Below are positions 22,986 through 34,667 of a stretch of DNA of 64,000 bases, one piece after another. Position 1 is the stretch's first letter. The number at the start of each line of letters is the position of its first letter. Below the pieces are notes generated by a model. The model was given only the letters and a program-made list of their open reading frames with translations. It did not search any database and had not been told where the DNA came from. Made by a program: the position numbers and the translations under genes. Source of the stretch: Blastobasis lacticolella. Taxonomy: Eukaryota > Arthropoda > Insecta > Lepidoptera > Blastobasidae. The stretch covers positions 744,001 to 808,000 of the forward strand of contig LR990055.1 of assembly GCA_905147135.1 (NCBI GenBank), given 5' to 3'.

Positions 22986-23382
22986 TATATATGTCGCAGC
23001 CGGATGGTTAAATTAGCCATCAATTAAACGGCTGGCTTCCTATGCTATTATTTAATTGAAAATTGGGCAAATTCATGAAATTTTCAAGTAATATTTAAAG
23101 AATGATATTGCCCCGAGTTTACGGGATTCTTCCAAATATTGTCACAACGCTAACCTAACCACAATAATCTAAAACAATAATAATAGTTCGCATTAATTTT
23201 TAATGCGGTTGGGTTAGGTTAGCGTAGTGACAAAGCATGGAGGAGCTCCATAAACTCGGTACAATATTGTTCATTAGACGTTACTTTTAAAGTTAATGAA
23301 TTTGGCAAATTTTCAATTAAATAATTGCTTAAAAAGCTATCCATTTAATTAACCGGCTAATTTACCGGCTGCGACATATATA
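22986..23382. mobile_element. 397-bp foldback MITE
   Basis: Ends tatatatgtcgcagccgg and ccggctgcgacatatata are perfect inverses. The outer 90 bp on each side pair with a few mismatches and gaps (ttatttaattgaaaatt, aaattcatgaa/ttaatgaattt). Inner blocks also pair (ccgagttta/taaactcgg, gctaacctaacc/ggttaggttagc, gcattaatttttaatgc). Nearly the whole element can fold on itself; it has no coding capacity. Confidence 0.7.
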
Positions 23383-24939
23383 CCGCGCGATTAAAGCCTG
23401 TTATGAAAAAACTATTTTTCATTTGAGAACTTATTTAATCCAATTTGGAACACCACTCCTTTTCCGGCAATGAAAATGAAATTATGTGCCACACAGATTC
23501 CCATTACGTTCCAACTCATCACATATACAGACCGATACCCACCGAGCGTACTGTGTGATTAACACGATTGATTGAACCCCTCAAGGATCGGGAAACTGTT
23601 ATAGAGTGCAGCAAAGCGGAACCGAGAGGAACCGAGAACCGCCAAGTTAAATAGCTCCACACGACAAGTTTAAAATTAACTCAGAATCAACTCAGAGACA
23701 AGTTAAGGCGTTCAACTTGGCGCTAAGTCACACAAAAATGTTAACGACACATCACATATGTATATTCGGAGGGAGTTGACATTGGAGTTTGCGGCTGTTG
23801 AGTTTGCAACTCGGATGGATGTTCTAGACTCGGTGCGGGATGGAAATCTTTGAGTTGGTATCTCAGTATAAGGTTTTTTCTTTCGAAGTTTCTTAGCAAA
23901 CGTAATCATTTAATAAATATTGTTATAAGTAATATTGTCTCGAGATGTTAATATTTTTGACATCATCTCTAGAGCTACTTCAGATGATTTAAACTACCTA
24001 ACAGTAAATATAAACCACTTATATCAATGGTTATAATTATTTCCATTATATAAATTGTGAAGAGTGGAGGAATCGGGGGGAGGCCTTTGCCCAGCAGTGG
24101 GATGATTCGGGCTAATATATATAGATAGATATAAATTGTGACTTGCAGCCAATCCTGTACAAAACTTCTTAGAGTCGAACTTCTTCGGTAGGACACTACA
24201 GAATTGTAACCAAACCGACAGAAAAATCATCAAACACCCCCAACCAAGTATACATATACTCAAATATTTCGATTTTAATTGAACAAAGCTAAGAAACATT
24301 TCGAATAAACAGGCTTTCAAATAAAGAAAACCGTATCAAAATCGGTCCATCCATTCGGGAGGTACGATGCCACACAGACCTAGTGATCCATCATCTTTTT
24401 TAATTTAGTTTAGTTAGTTAATAAAATATTTATATCTTATAAGGGTTTAGTTTAGTATATTTTATATGTATTACTGTATATATTTTTGGTATTTTAGATG
24501 TAGGTATTAGTGTATATTGTTATTATAAATGTAAATTATTTTATCAATAAAGTGCTTCGTTTTGTTACTGTGAGGACTAATAAATACATTAAAGAGGCTC
24601 AAGCATGTGTGTATACAATATTATGCATCAGGATCGGCTAGGACGCTAGGCCAAAGCCGGTCGATACTCTCGTAGCCGTAAATTCGCCGCTTGTAATAGC
24701 TCTAATTAGTACCGGATCGGTTGATATCATTCTGTAAAGGTGTCTGCTATAGGTCAGGTTTTAAAGTGGAAATGTCAGTTTTATATTCTTAGCTGCTTAG
24801 CCGGAGGTAAGGTTAAGTGAGTTATTTTTGCTTGATGGTGTTTTTAACTTACGATAAAAATATGGGTGTTTTAAGTTTGAGTGTTTTAAGTTTTTAAGAC
24901 ACTTTCGTGTACAAGTATTTTACCCGTATTCAGAAACGT
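23383..24939. other. no gene recognised; small repeat stubs
   Basis: 24058-24115 holds a gaggcctttgcccagcagtg retroelement tail (inverse piece at 43568). 24330-24390 is an RTE-like stub (aaatcggtccatccattcgg). 24400-24560 looks like a LINE or mRNA 3' tail ending atcaataaagtgcttcg. Confidence 0.35.
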
Positions 24940-25200
24940 GGCCGTGTGGTGTCCGGCAGAGTAGAATAGCAATCCCTTACACTCGTGGGTGTCGTACAAG
25001 GCGATTAATGTTTTCGAGGTAAAAGATCTAGAGTCTCCTTAGGCTGCAAAACGGGCAGCAGTGTTTTCCATTGTTATATTTACAACACTGCGATATCCAA
25101 CCCGCCTGCTAAGAGTGGAGATTATGGCAATAACCCCGCTTCCCTTTCGTAGGAGAGGCCCTTAGTCCTGCAGTGGACTGTTATGGGCTGCGATAATGAT
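24940..25200 (+). mobile_element. family-3 repeat, full copy
   Basis: ggccgtgtggtgtccggcag at the start, ttttccattgttatatttac in the middle, and gtggactgttatgggctgcg plus ataatgat at the end. Confidence 0.6.
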
Positions 25201-25206
25201 TCTGAA

Positions 25207-25318
25207 ACGTTACTATGAGGTCTCACTGTGCGCTCAAACGCACAGGGTTTCAACTGACAATACTTTATCGATCGGCACTATGCGTCCGTCAAAGTGCACG
25301 AAATTAACCCATATAGAG
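25207..25318 (-). repeat. dispersed repeat family 6
   Basis: Inverse of 5273-5387 (tgaggtctcactgtgcgc ... gtccgtcaaagtg). Confidence 0.45.
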
Positions 25319-25740
25319 ACGTATTGAACGCAGTAAGTTCACTTAATAAGACTTAAGAGCCGCTAAGTGAACGCATAGTAACGCTATATAACTAAGACAA
25401 GTCTCATCTAGCTAAAAAGTGAAGGTAGGGTAGTGTAGTGTATAATAAAATACTATCTAACATACAGTATTAACTATCGAAAGACCAGCGCCGCGTCACG
25501 CAGAGAAGTGCTGTAAAATATTCAAGTGCAGTAAAAATAACATTTTGCCGTATTGCGCCGCAGGTAAGCACTTTAGCGACTCACAACAGGCATGTATATC
25601 TAATAATGTAAATAAATGAGACTGACTTATAAAGGTAGCCACCATTGCTCGAGTGTTTTAAGAGATATACTTTCTACTTATTGATAGAATTGCGTGCGTA
25701 CAAAATGACTGGTAGGCATTTACAACTAGACAATAAATAA
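25319..25740. other. no feature recognised
   Basis: Unassigned. Confidence 0.3.
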
Positions 25741-25747
25741 ATATAAA

Positions 25748-25961
25748 TATACTTGGACACATTTTAAGGGTATGTTCCGGGTTTCCTACCGCGTACCTTT
25801 GTTGTATCATGGTCACGGGACAACTGATGCATGGATGCATGCAAGTGTGTCGAAATATCGGGCTACTCGTCGACAAAGGTACGCGGTAGGAAACCCGGAA
25901 TATACCCTTAAAATGTGTAATAATAACCGCGATAGTTTAAAACATTACGTTATACTTGGAC
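25748..25961. mobile_element. foldback element, copy 1, with 11-bp target duplications
   Basis: Interior 25759-25950, flanked by tatacttggac at 25748-25758 and 25951-25961. Inverted arms 25758-25802 and 25873-25917 pair at 44 of 45 positions (acattttaagggtatgttcc...). A unique right extension gtaataataaccgcgatag... follows. It has split a SINE-2 tail. The core between the arms runs in the opposite sense to that in the copy at 60349. Confidence 0.75.
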
Positions 25962-26160
25962 AATTCCCACAGCACCATCTAGCCCCAAAGTAAGCAATGC
26001 TTGTATTATGAGTGTTAGATAACTGATAAACTACGTATATACCTTTTTTACATACATACCAGACCCGTAACAGAAATTAGAATTTCTGCTCAACCGAGAA
26101 TCGAACCCGGGAGCTCTGCGTGGCGACCGGCATGTTAACCAACGTAACCACAGAGGTCGT
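25962..26160 (-). mobile_element. SINE-2 copy, interrupted by the foldback element
   Basis: cagcaccatctagccccaaa, gttagataactgat, the Gly-type head gaatcgaacccgggagctct, and gcgtggcgaccgg. Its outermost tail lies left of 25748. Confidence 0.6.
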
Positions 26161-26518
26161 CTGTCCGTCTGTGAACCACTGAAGTTGTCATAATTATTCT
26201 ACACTTGAAATGGTAAAACAGTAGAAATAGTAGAGGAAATTGGCAATAGCCCTACAATACCAAACCGATAAAGAAATAATATCAACCCAGCCGCCATCAG
26301 AATTAGAAATTAATATGGACGGGAATGGAGAGATAGTATGTAAAATTTCACGTCAATTCATTATTTCTTATTTATTCTGGACTATCAATATGACTGTTAG
26401 CAAATAAGCGCGGTTGCGTTTCAGAGCACTCTCTTCTAAAACTTATGAATACATTTTCACTCAAACAAAATTCTGTTGTCAAAATTTTTTTCTACGCATT
26501 CGAGGCCGTCATAAAGAT
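26161..26518. other. no feature recognised
   Basis: Unassigned. Confidence 0.3.
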
Positions 26519-26850
26519 TTTTTATTGCCTAGTCTAAAGGGAAACATGGTCAAACGGTCCAACTGATGGAAAGTGGCCACCGCCGTCCAAGACATCTGCA
26601 ACTTAAGGGAAGCGTATGCGGTCATCTTGGTGTTCATGTCCCGGTTTAGCCCGCCCGGAGTCCGCCTTGACCATGATCCAGGATTTAGCAGGCTAGGTAA
26701 TTACAGAGGAGCGACTGCCATTTGACGTCCGTGATTCTGTCAACAGAGGAACCTGACCAGATTGGATCTTCATATTTTGTCGCCTGAATGCGCAGGTTTC
26801 ATCACTATGTATTCCATCACCGTTTGTATGAATGTCTTCATCGTAAGTGC
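26519..26850 (-). mobile_element. family-5 stub followed by a headless SINE-1
   Basis: 26519-26610 has a minus-strand family-5 end (ccaactgatggaaagtggcc). 26620-26850 is SINE-1 body and tail without the tRNA-like head. Confidence 0.55.
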
Positions 26851-27584
26851 CTTTTAAATAACCCCAAGTTATAGTGTAAGTGAAGCCAAGACTTCAGGAT
26901 AGCTCATTGCACATCCTGCGCGGTAAAATATTCGCGATACTGGTGCGATACGATGCGTGGCATCTAGATAATGAGTATAAAATCTTTCCTGTAGTCAGGG
27001 GGTGTGGTGGGGGAAAAATCACGGTGGCACCAAATTAAACGGTTCCTCGAAACATTCCCCCTGGTACAGACGGTAGAGAACACAGAAAACCAACGTTAAC
27101 CGTTGCAAAAAACATACCAGGACACGACTAAAATAACTTTATTTACTACAAAAAGACGTGAAAATTTCCACGCTATCCCAGCCCACACTACGCCGTTCCC
27201 CACATCAGTGGCACAACGAACTATTCCAGCTCTGTTCCATGGTACCACTGCCAAGGAAAACAACCCTCCGAGTTCCGAACTCAAAGTATACACAGCTAAC
27301 AGTTCGCGGTGGAACTTTTTGAAGTCACTCCACCGTTTCCAGTTGAAATAATAGCGACCTCGCGTGATAGTTTCCGCAGTTATTGGAACTGTATTATGCG
27401 GTGTATCGATAAAGAAATTGTACGTTAATGAGGGTACGCTGTGAAGTTGGAGTTGTATTTGGTTTACATTGGTATTGATGCAGTTAAAACTGCAGCAACG
27501 CGCACAGCAGCAGTTCGACGACCTGAGCGGTTCAGTTTGTTAACATGGCACGCAGATATCCCGATTTCGGTTTCTGACCGAACA
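26851..27584. other. no gene recognised
   Basis: Two overlapping small ORFs at 27096-27351 are unrecognised. No splice context supports them. Confidence 0.35.
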
Positions 27585-27899
27585 GAAATTGAAATGATGA
27601 ATTTTAATATCTGTGACGGGGCTGAGTGTAGTATGTTTAATAGAGGAAAGAAGGAAAGAAAATACATTTATTACACATTGCACACCACGACACAATAACA
27701 TTTGAAGTTACAGACAATGGAAACAATATGAAATGTCTAAAACAATGCGTAACCTCCCATGACACTGTCAATAAGTATGGAAGTGGAAGTATGGATTTAA
27801 AACAAAAAAAGTATATTAGTAGTTTTTAGTTATCTAACACCCATAACACAAGCTTTGCTTACTTAGGGGCTAGATGGCGCTGTGTGAATTTGTCCACGC
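27585..27899 (+). mobile_element. SINE-2 split by a LINE tail
   Basis: 27585-27635 (agaaattgaaatgatgaatt) and 27822-27899 (ttagttatctaacacccata, gggctagatggcgctgtgtg) are the two halves. Between them 27645-27700 is a minus-strand retroelement end (rc: tgtgcaatgtgtaataaatg). Confidence 0.55.
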
Positions 27900-28034
27900 A
27901 TAAAAAAGTAAAAAAAAACTCAGTTTGGTATTTTATAGCCGGTTTAGATGGTGGTTACGTCGTTGAAACTCGGCCCTGTCTGATATGTTAGCTTTAATAC
28001 CGTTTGGCGGTTCATAAGACCCCTGGTTATACGT

Positions 28035-28210
28035 TTGACGAGCGTATCTGTGTGCTTGTATGTCTATATGTGACATCATAGCTCCCGAACGGGTGTACCC
28101 ATTTCGATGCGGATTTCTTAATTTGATAACCGGTTTAATCGAGATAGTTCTTAGCTTTGTTATGTCGAAATCGGTTCAGTAGTTTGGGAAATATTTGAGT
28201 ATACATAGAT
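28035..28210 (+). mobile_element. RTE-like LINE 3' remnant
   Basis: agctcccgaacgggtgtacc, catttcgatgcgg, atcgagatagttcttagctt and gaaatcggttcagtagtt, a common insect RTE-type 3' region. Confidence 0.5.
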
Positions 28211-28214
28211 TTTA

Positions 28215-28267
28215 GTAACCGATAAAGATGTTGAGAAGGCACTGTTCTCAACATCTTTATCGGTTAC
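28215..28267. repeat. perfect 23-bp palindrome with a 7-nt loop
   Basis: Arms 28215-28237 and 28245-28267 (gtaaccgataaagatgttga...) are exact inverses. It lies immediately after the RTE-like remnant. Confidence 0.8.
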
Positions 28268-28461
28268 GTTTTAAAGATGATTCACGTTCCCGAGCCGGGT
28301 TCCAATATCCCCCATATATTTTTTATATGCAGGAGCAACCGAGTTGTCATTGCTCGTCCGCCGCTCGGCTGCCCATTGGCATAGCATGAGCGGGTCTATA
28401 GAAAATAGATGAACCGTAATACGGTTGAGGTACGGCCGAGATGGTTAGCTACTGGAGCTAC

Positions 28462-28741
28462 TGGCCGTGTGGTGTCCAGCAGATGGCCCTGTGGTGTCCG
28501 ACAGAGTTGCACCAACCCCTTACACTCGTTCGTGTCGTATGAGGCGACTAATGTTTTCGAGGCAATAAATCTAGAGTCTCCGTAGGCTGGAAAATGGGCA
28601 GCAGCATTTTCCATTGTTATATTTATAACACTGCAACCATCAAGCCACCTGCCAAGCGTGGAGATTATGGCTATAACCACCAATTTCGTGGGAGAGGCCC
28701 TAGTCCTCCCAGTGGACTGTTAGGGACTGTGATGTTGATAA
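28462..28741 (+). mobile_element. family-3 repeat with a duplicated head
   Basis: The first block is doubled: ggccgtgtggtgtccagcag then ggccctgtggtgtccgacag. The rest follows the full copy at 24940. Confidence 0.55.
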
Positions 28742-29164
28742 TGTGTGATACGGCCGAGATTCGGCTCGGACCCAGCACCGTCATAACGTGAGTCATTCTT
28801 TGTGCTGTTTAAATGGCTTTTACATCGACTGACACCCCTACCTGCTACTCTGGCGTTTAATATTCATACAACTGTTATTAATACAGCCACGTACCACTTC
28901 ACAATAGAATAACAAGGGAGGAACAAAAAAACAGGACAATAGAGTAAAGTTGTTTCGCTAACTAAAACTAAACGTTCGCCCAATTACGTCCACACTCGGT
29001 GCGTCCGATTCGGAATCGCTATTCATAGAGGCGAGGCCAGGTGCGGATCCAGGGGGTGGGGTAGGGTTGAGCGGTGTATTTAAAAAAGAAAGTCGAATAA
29101 CTGAACGTATACTTCAATGTTTTCTAAACTACCAAACCGATTATAATGAAACATATGGTGGCGT
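28742..29164. other. no feature recognised
   Basis: Unassigned. Confidence 0.3.
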
Positions 29165-29246
29165 AGGTAATTTCCTGATCTGCCAAATCCTTGATTACGG
29201 TAAGACCACGGGAGAGTATATCCGGGACATTAACACCAAGATTATA
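29165..29246 (+). mobile_element. SINE-1 tail fragment
   Basis: cctgatctgccaaatccttg and gggacattaacaccaagatt. Confidence 0.5.
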
Positions 29247-29284
29247 GAGGCGTATGAATAATATAGGTAACTAAAGCGTTAAAA

Positions 29285-29460
29285 TAGAAAGATGATCCAG
29301 AGTATTCCAGAGCATTATACCTAACCGACCGAAAAACGGCGGAAGTCGAAATCGGTTCATCCGTTCGGGAGCTACGAAGCCAAAAACAGACACACACATA
29401 CACAGAGCCACAGAAACACGTCAAACGTTATAACACCCCTCTTTCCGTCGATTATTAAAA
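29285..29460 (+). mobile_element. RTE-like LINE stub
   Basis: gaaatcggttcatccgttcg then ggagctacgaagcc and a cacagacac-rich run ending in caaacgttataacacccct. A similar piece is at 30463-30590. Confidence 0.4.
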
Positions 29461-31039
29461 TTGAGATTGAGAATAGCCTCTGGATCCATCCCTGCACAGG
29501 CCGTAATAGAGAACGCAGAACGCATAGGCTGCGAAATGGAACGTACCTTTTCTGATGGGAATGCAATTTTTCGACGCGAATATTGTGAAGAGGCAAAAGT
29601 GTTTATTCTGCAATTTTCACTGTACAAACCTGACGCTCAGCCCTGACAGTGTTTTTCAATCGATTCGGTGAACAGAAGAATGGGCAATTCAGTTGGGCTT
29701 GATGATATTAACGGGTTTCCAATTATGAAAGACACTTCTTACTTTGAAAGGAGGACAAACCATCAGAAATAAAATGTTAATTGACCGATCGGCATTTCTA
29801 TAGCGATTTAATTTTTGCGAATCTGGACCCAAGTTCATTTGAGCCATGACTGATTATGCCACGAACATAAGAAACAGCATAAAAATCAAATTGATATTGT
29901 TAAGGTTAGAAAATGATGTAGGTATTATGCTTATGACGTTTTATAGATGATAACGTACTTCATATTCAAATAAAGTAAGATAGATTGATTGATCTCTATT
30001 TTTATAGTGATTTTCTTAAGAGAAGCGTAAAAGTGTAATGTGAAACGCAATTTCATTCACTCATTTACTCTGGGAGCTGCTCAGCTAATCATGGCGTCAA
30101 ATCGTTTGAATGATGTCTGTGTATTTCCACTCAGTTTAAATGTAGAAGGCCTTCAACTAAGTGACGGATTTGAGTAACGTTTTACGTGGGTGTGAACCTC
30201 CCTTTGCGTACTCTACGCAATATACCTATTTATATACCTAGCTATATTTTATCTGAGGAATTGTTTTACATCGCTCTCACTGACACGGAGTTCATCCTTA
30301 CAGCTTGGAACCTAAATAGTCGCGCAGCAGGCTTCAAAGACCATCATGACATCTGCTCTCCTATACTGCAGCGAGACTTGGTCCCTACTAGAGCGACACT
30401 GCTGAAACTGTCGCCATTTTGAAATATAATTGCAATACCAACAACAGTGACACTGTCACCAAGTCTGATAAGTTTTTTGTACTATACGATGCCACAGACA
30501 GACACACAGAGCCACAAAGCAACAGCGCCACAGATACACACGTCAAACTTGTAACACCCTACGGTTTTCGTCGGACATTGAAAAGTATAAGATACTATAT
30601 TCGCAAGATACTCTCTCTATATTATATCGTGGTTATATTAAATACCAAAACTATGAATTGCAGTTTTGTAATTGGCATTACAACTTAATAATGGAACTTT
30701 GGCGGTGCAGGATAATGGTAGCCGCCAATGTTGGCAAGCGAAGATGGTGAGAAGGTAGAAAAGGGTAATTACCCACCTGGCCGGGTGTTGTGACCAGGGG
30801 ACCAAGGGTCCGACAGTTGATCGTCGGAAGTTGTATATATGCCGTGGAACTTGGCACATTTCTCTAGCGCGATGTAGGATTGTTAGCGCCATCTATGTGC
30901 GGATGCTTGCCAACCTTGTGTTCGTGTACTCGTAATGTGAGTATCATTGAGTTTCCCTAGTGGAGCGATAGATGTCGCTACATAACCTTTTTGAATAATA
31001 TTTTTTATATGCTGTAAAACCGTGAAATAAATAAATATG
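29461..31039. other. no gene recognised
   Basis: 30463-30590 is an RTE-like stub (cgatgccacagacagacaca). 30870-31020 looks like a LINE tail (gtgaaataaataaatatg). Otherwise unassigned. Confidence 0.35.
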
Positions 31040-31376
31040 TATAGGAGGTATCCGACTCGTAAGCGAGAGTTACCGGTTTCGAATCCCACTGCGGTCTCTT
31101 GTGACCTATGTACATATAATTGAATGCTAACGATGCTCTTACGGTGAGGCAAAACATCGTGATGAAACCTGCACATTCAGGCGACTGCCGCGTGCCACGC
31201 GGGGGCGCAACCGGGACAAAAGCCAAGATGATGACGATTCAGGCGACTGAATATGAAACCATGATCCAATCTGGTTAGGTTTCCTGGTAGCAGGGATGGC
31301 ACTCCACTGTAATTATCTGCCAAATCCTGGATCATAGTCACAGAGCACAACCGGGACACTAATACCAAGATGGTGT
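31040..31376 (+). mobile_element. two overlapping SINE-1 pieces
   Basis: 31040-31235 has the tRNA-like head (tccgactcgtaagcgagag, tttcgaatcccactg) with an internal deletion. 31236-31376 restarts at attcaggcgactgaat and runs to the tail. Confidence 0.55.
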
Positions 31377-31917
31377 ATTTATCTATTCGCAAGATACGAG
31401 TAGGTAATAGTCAAAGTCAAAGTTCTGTTACTGTAATCGAGCCGAGCAAAAGCGTACCTTATCTCACAGTTATCGATACAAGTATAAGTAATGTGACAGC
31501 GTGTAATATGGAATGCAAACAATACAACCTCCGGGTAAACATGACCCGGACTAATATTAATTGTAGGAGCCGCGGCAAGCCGTATTGATGGCACTTTATA
31601 ACCACTTGTATTAGTTTACATAGTGGGATGGGTGTGCCACGAAATAGTTGAATCGGAGGGCAAGGAGGTCTTAGAGAGGTCGTATGTAGGATTAATTTGA
31701 TATACCATGTATTTATATTGAGCTTACGTCCGTGCTTCATTGAAGGGCGTACTGAAAGCCAGCGCCATAGCACCAGCCTTGACTTATACTGATTGTGACG
31801 CCTTTGCGCGTCTTTTCACGGCACGGGTCTTTGTTTTTGCCTAGGAAGACACACGGACGAACGGTTCACCTGATGGAAAGCGATACATTATGGATTTTTA
31901 TTTTTTTAATATCCTGC
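31377..31917. other. no gene recognised; small hairpin
   Basis: tccgggtaaacatgacccgg then a at 31530-31550 is a 21-nt hairpin with a near twin at 32292. 31838-31880 is a family-5 stub (minus strand). Confidence 0.4.
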
Positions 31918-32081
31918 ATGGCCTTGTGGTGTCCGGCAGAGTAGAATAGCATCAACCCCTTACAATCGTGGGTGTGGTACTAGGCGAATAATGTTTTCGA
32001 GGCAAAAGATCTTGAGTCTAAGTAGGCTGAAAAATGGGAGCAGCGTTTTCCATTGTTGTATTTATAACACTGCGATCTCCA
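31918..32081 (+). mobile_element. truncated family-3 repeat
   Basis: ggccttgtggtgtccggcag to tttataacactgcgatctcc. The last third is missing. Confidence 0.5.
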
Positions 32082-33159
32082 AAATAAACTATTAAGAATT
32101 TAAATTTTTATTCTCTCATATTAACTCTCCATTTACAAATGATCTCATATTTTACTCAGACTGTACACGTATATTGTTTTCAGTTACAGCAGACCAAATA
32201 AAGATATATTTTACCTTTCGATTTAATACCACAAACGCGAAAACCCGGGCAATACATTTGCGCGGACAATACCCAACCTGGGTAAACAGCGTCCGGGTAA
32301 ATAATACCCGGATGGGTAAAAAAGGGCCACGTATCGTCTGCTAGAATGAGAAACGTCCACACGTTAATTTTGGCGCGAATATCTGCCGGTTTCCCGCGTT
32401 TTTGCTGGCAACCGGGCGGTTGTGGTGCGGCGGCCATTTTTCATTTTTAAACCTCCCGATTTATGCACACGGTTAATTAAGGGTTTCAGTTATCTCTTCA
32501 AAGGGATTAGTGGATCTTTTGAGCTTATTGTCACACCATTCGCGTATGAATCGTCGGTTGAACAAAGTCAATTTATGATGCTACTTCTACTTTGTAGGTA
32601 CACAAAAATATACAAAATGTTATCATTACATTTACATATTGCCATCTTTGAATTAAAATTCGAATCATTTATTCACTATAAATGCGGTAGGTATATTATC
32701 AATGTAGATGGAACAAAAATCAGAGATTGCTGTGGTTGATTAAGACTCCTACTTTAAACCAGGTTCCCTGGTTTTGTACTATATCTTGTTTGTATGTAAT
32801 ACGTATCTCGTACTATACATCTATGTTAAGTAGCGATGGTTATTAAATATCTAACCAAGGAAGGATGTCCGGATCTTGCTTTCTGTCAAGATTTTGGTCA
32901 GAACCAGTGGAGATTCTCATCCAAATCTGCGACTATGAAGATTCTACCAAATACAACTTCATACACTGGATAGGTGGGCACCTATCCAACCTAGGTATTT
33001 TACCTATTATTTTTTTCTGCCCCAACAAACTCCTGCAACCCAAATTCCAGCCACCAATGGCTGAACCCCTCGCTTAGTCCCCCAAAAAGGGCGATTTATG
33101 GAAAAAATTGATTGGAAAATATTTCCAATTAACCAAGGCGTAATGGATTATCATCGGCG
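32082..33159. other. no gene recognised
   Basis: Contains the hairpin tccgggtaaataatacccgg then a at 32292-32312. ORFs at 32422-32739 and 32865-33077 are unrecognised. Confidence 0.35.
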
Positions 33160-33327
33160 TCAGCGAACCGGAAGCGAGCGTAATAAGTCCGCCCGCCGGA
33201 CCGGAAACTATTACGTTGTGACGTCACGGAAGTCGCAGGAAGTTGACACTCGCTGGCGGGACAGTGATTTTCCCAAGAAAACAACAATATTGGACATTTA
33301 TGTCTCGGTCAGAACTAATTTGTAAGT
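33160..33327 (+). promoter_or_regulatory. CRE/ETS-like motif cluster followed by a donor-like site
   Basis: ETS-like ACCGGAAGC (33167), ACCGGAAAC (33200) and a CGGAAG (33227), plus a perfect CRE palindrome TGACGTCA at 33219-33226, fall within 70 bp of G+C-rich, repeat-free DNA. GTAAGT follows at 33322. It looks like a TATA-less promoter and first exon, but nothing coding follows in view. Confidence 0.25.
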
Positions 33328-33375
33328 CAAAGCGATAGCTGTAATACTTAGTCGTACTCAGTAATAAAGGTTACG

Positions 33376-33740
33376 CGGTTCAAGTTTGATAAGTGATTTA
33401 GTTAAAACTAAGTCGTCGGTCAACTTAAACTCCGCGTGTAAACAGCCAGACAAGTAGTAAGTTGCATCTTTAGATGGAAAGTGATTTAGTAAATAGAATC
33501 AAGTATATGTTTTGGGAAAATGACGCCGCATGTTTTCTTCGCTTGGGGTGGCGCGTCTTACTCGCCAAATGCCGCGTGTAAACAGACGATTTCGTTATTT
33601 AAGTTGATGGACGACTTAATTTTAACTAAATTACTTATCAACTTGAACCGTGTAAACAGCCATTTTAGAATTTATTACTTGCAAGGTAAAGCATTGGTTA
33701 CCTATTACTTAACACTTAAACCGTGTAAACGATTATTCAC
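33376..33740. repeat. inverted-repeat element with four TGTAAAC motifs
   Basis: Left arm 33376-33429 (cggttcaagtttgataagtg...) pairs with 33598-33650 (...cttatcaacttgaaccg) at roughly 85-90 percent. CCG(CG)TGTAAAC occurs at about 33432, 33572, 33648 and 33721. Confidence 0.55.
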
Positions 33741-34300
33741 TATATTTTAACTTAAAATTAAGTTGCTCATATAGTTGCCCCTTGAACCGAGTATCCCGGC
33801 AAAAAAGTTTACATCAGATCTCATGTATTTCTCATAAAACAATGCCAGTAGCTTAGAGCACTTTTCTATTTAGCTAAATTGTAATGAATATGCCTTTTTA
33901 AAGCATTACAGCTATGGCTTTGACCGCTTCCGTATTAGATCTGACCGAGACATCAATGTTCGCTATTGCCTATCCATTTGACGCAAACGATACACACTTC
34001 CAACGAAATTAACACCTCTATATTCGATGACATTACTCAGCTACCACAAAGCAAATTTGCTATGGCTGTGCCCCAATCGGGGCCACTCGAGCGTGACAAG
34101 ATCACAACACCCGAATAACCTAGTGAGTGGCATTATCATCTCAATTTCTAACTGGATTTATATTCAAGGCGCGTTCAGAAGCCGCAGAAGGCGGTGGTTC
34201 GAGACACGCGAGTGATTCGGGTCTGTTTACAACAACATGTCTTCAGTGTAAATAAATAGCTGTTAATATTGTTATTATCTGTACTCTGTTGTATCTAAGG
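33741..34300. other. no feature recognised
   Basis: Unassigned. Confidence 0.3.
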
Positions 34301-34523
34301 AACGTAGGTGGCGGTGTGGTTAGGGTATCCGAATCGTAAGCGAGAGGTATTGGGTTCGAAACCCACTGACTCTTTTTTGAGTTATGTACATTAGTTGAAC
34401 TGAATGCAAACCGATGCTCTTACAGTGAGGGAAAATATTGTGATGAAATTTGCACATTCAGGCAACTGAATGTGTAACCATTCATATCCAATCTGGTCAA
34501 GTTCCCCTGGTAGCAGGGTCACT
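34301..34523 (+). mobile_element. SINE-1 copy, 3' truncated
   Basis: Head tccgaatcgtaagcgagagg and gggttcgaaacccac, body to cccctggtagcagggtcac. Confidence 0.6.
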
Positions 34524-34667
34524 ATCTGATGTGTTAGCTAATTATACTCTATTATTACACACACACTGAGCAAGAAATAACATATTTCACTCGTTCACAC
34601 GGACACATCCCAAATCTGACTTAGCTTGTATGTTTTTGTAACTATTTTAAGCTTTGTTTTAAGTTAT

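Noticed and set aside
23150..23225. ctaacctaacc / ggttaggtta as telomeric TTAGG repeats
   Set aside because: Only two units on each side and part of the paired arms of a foldback element.
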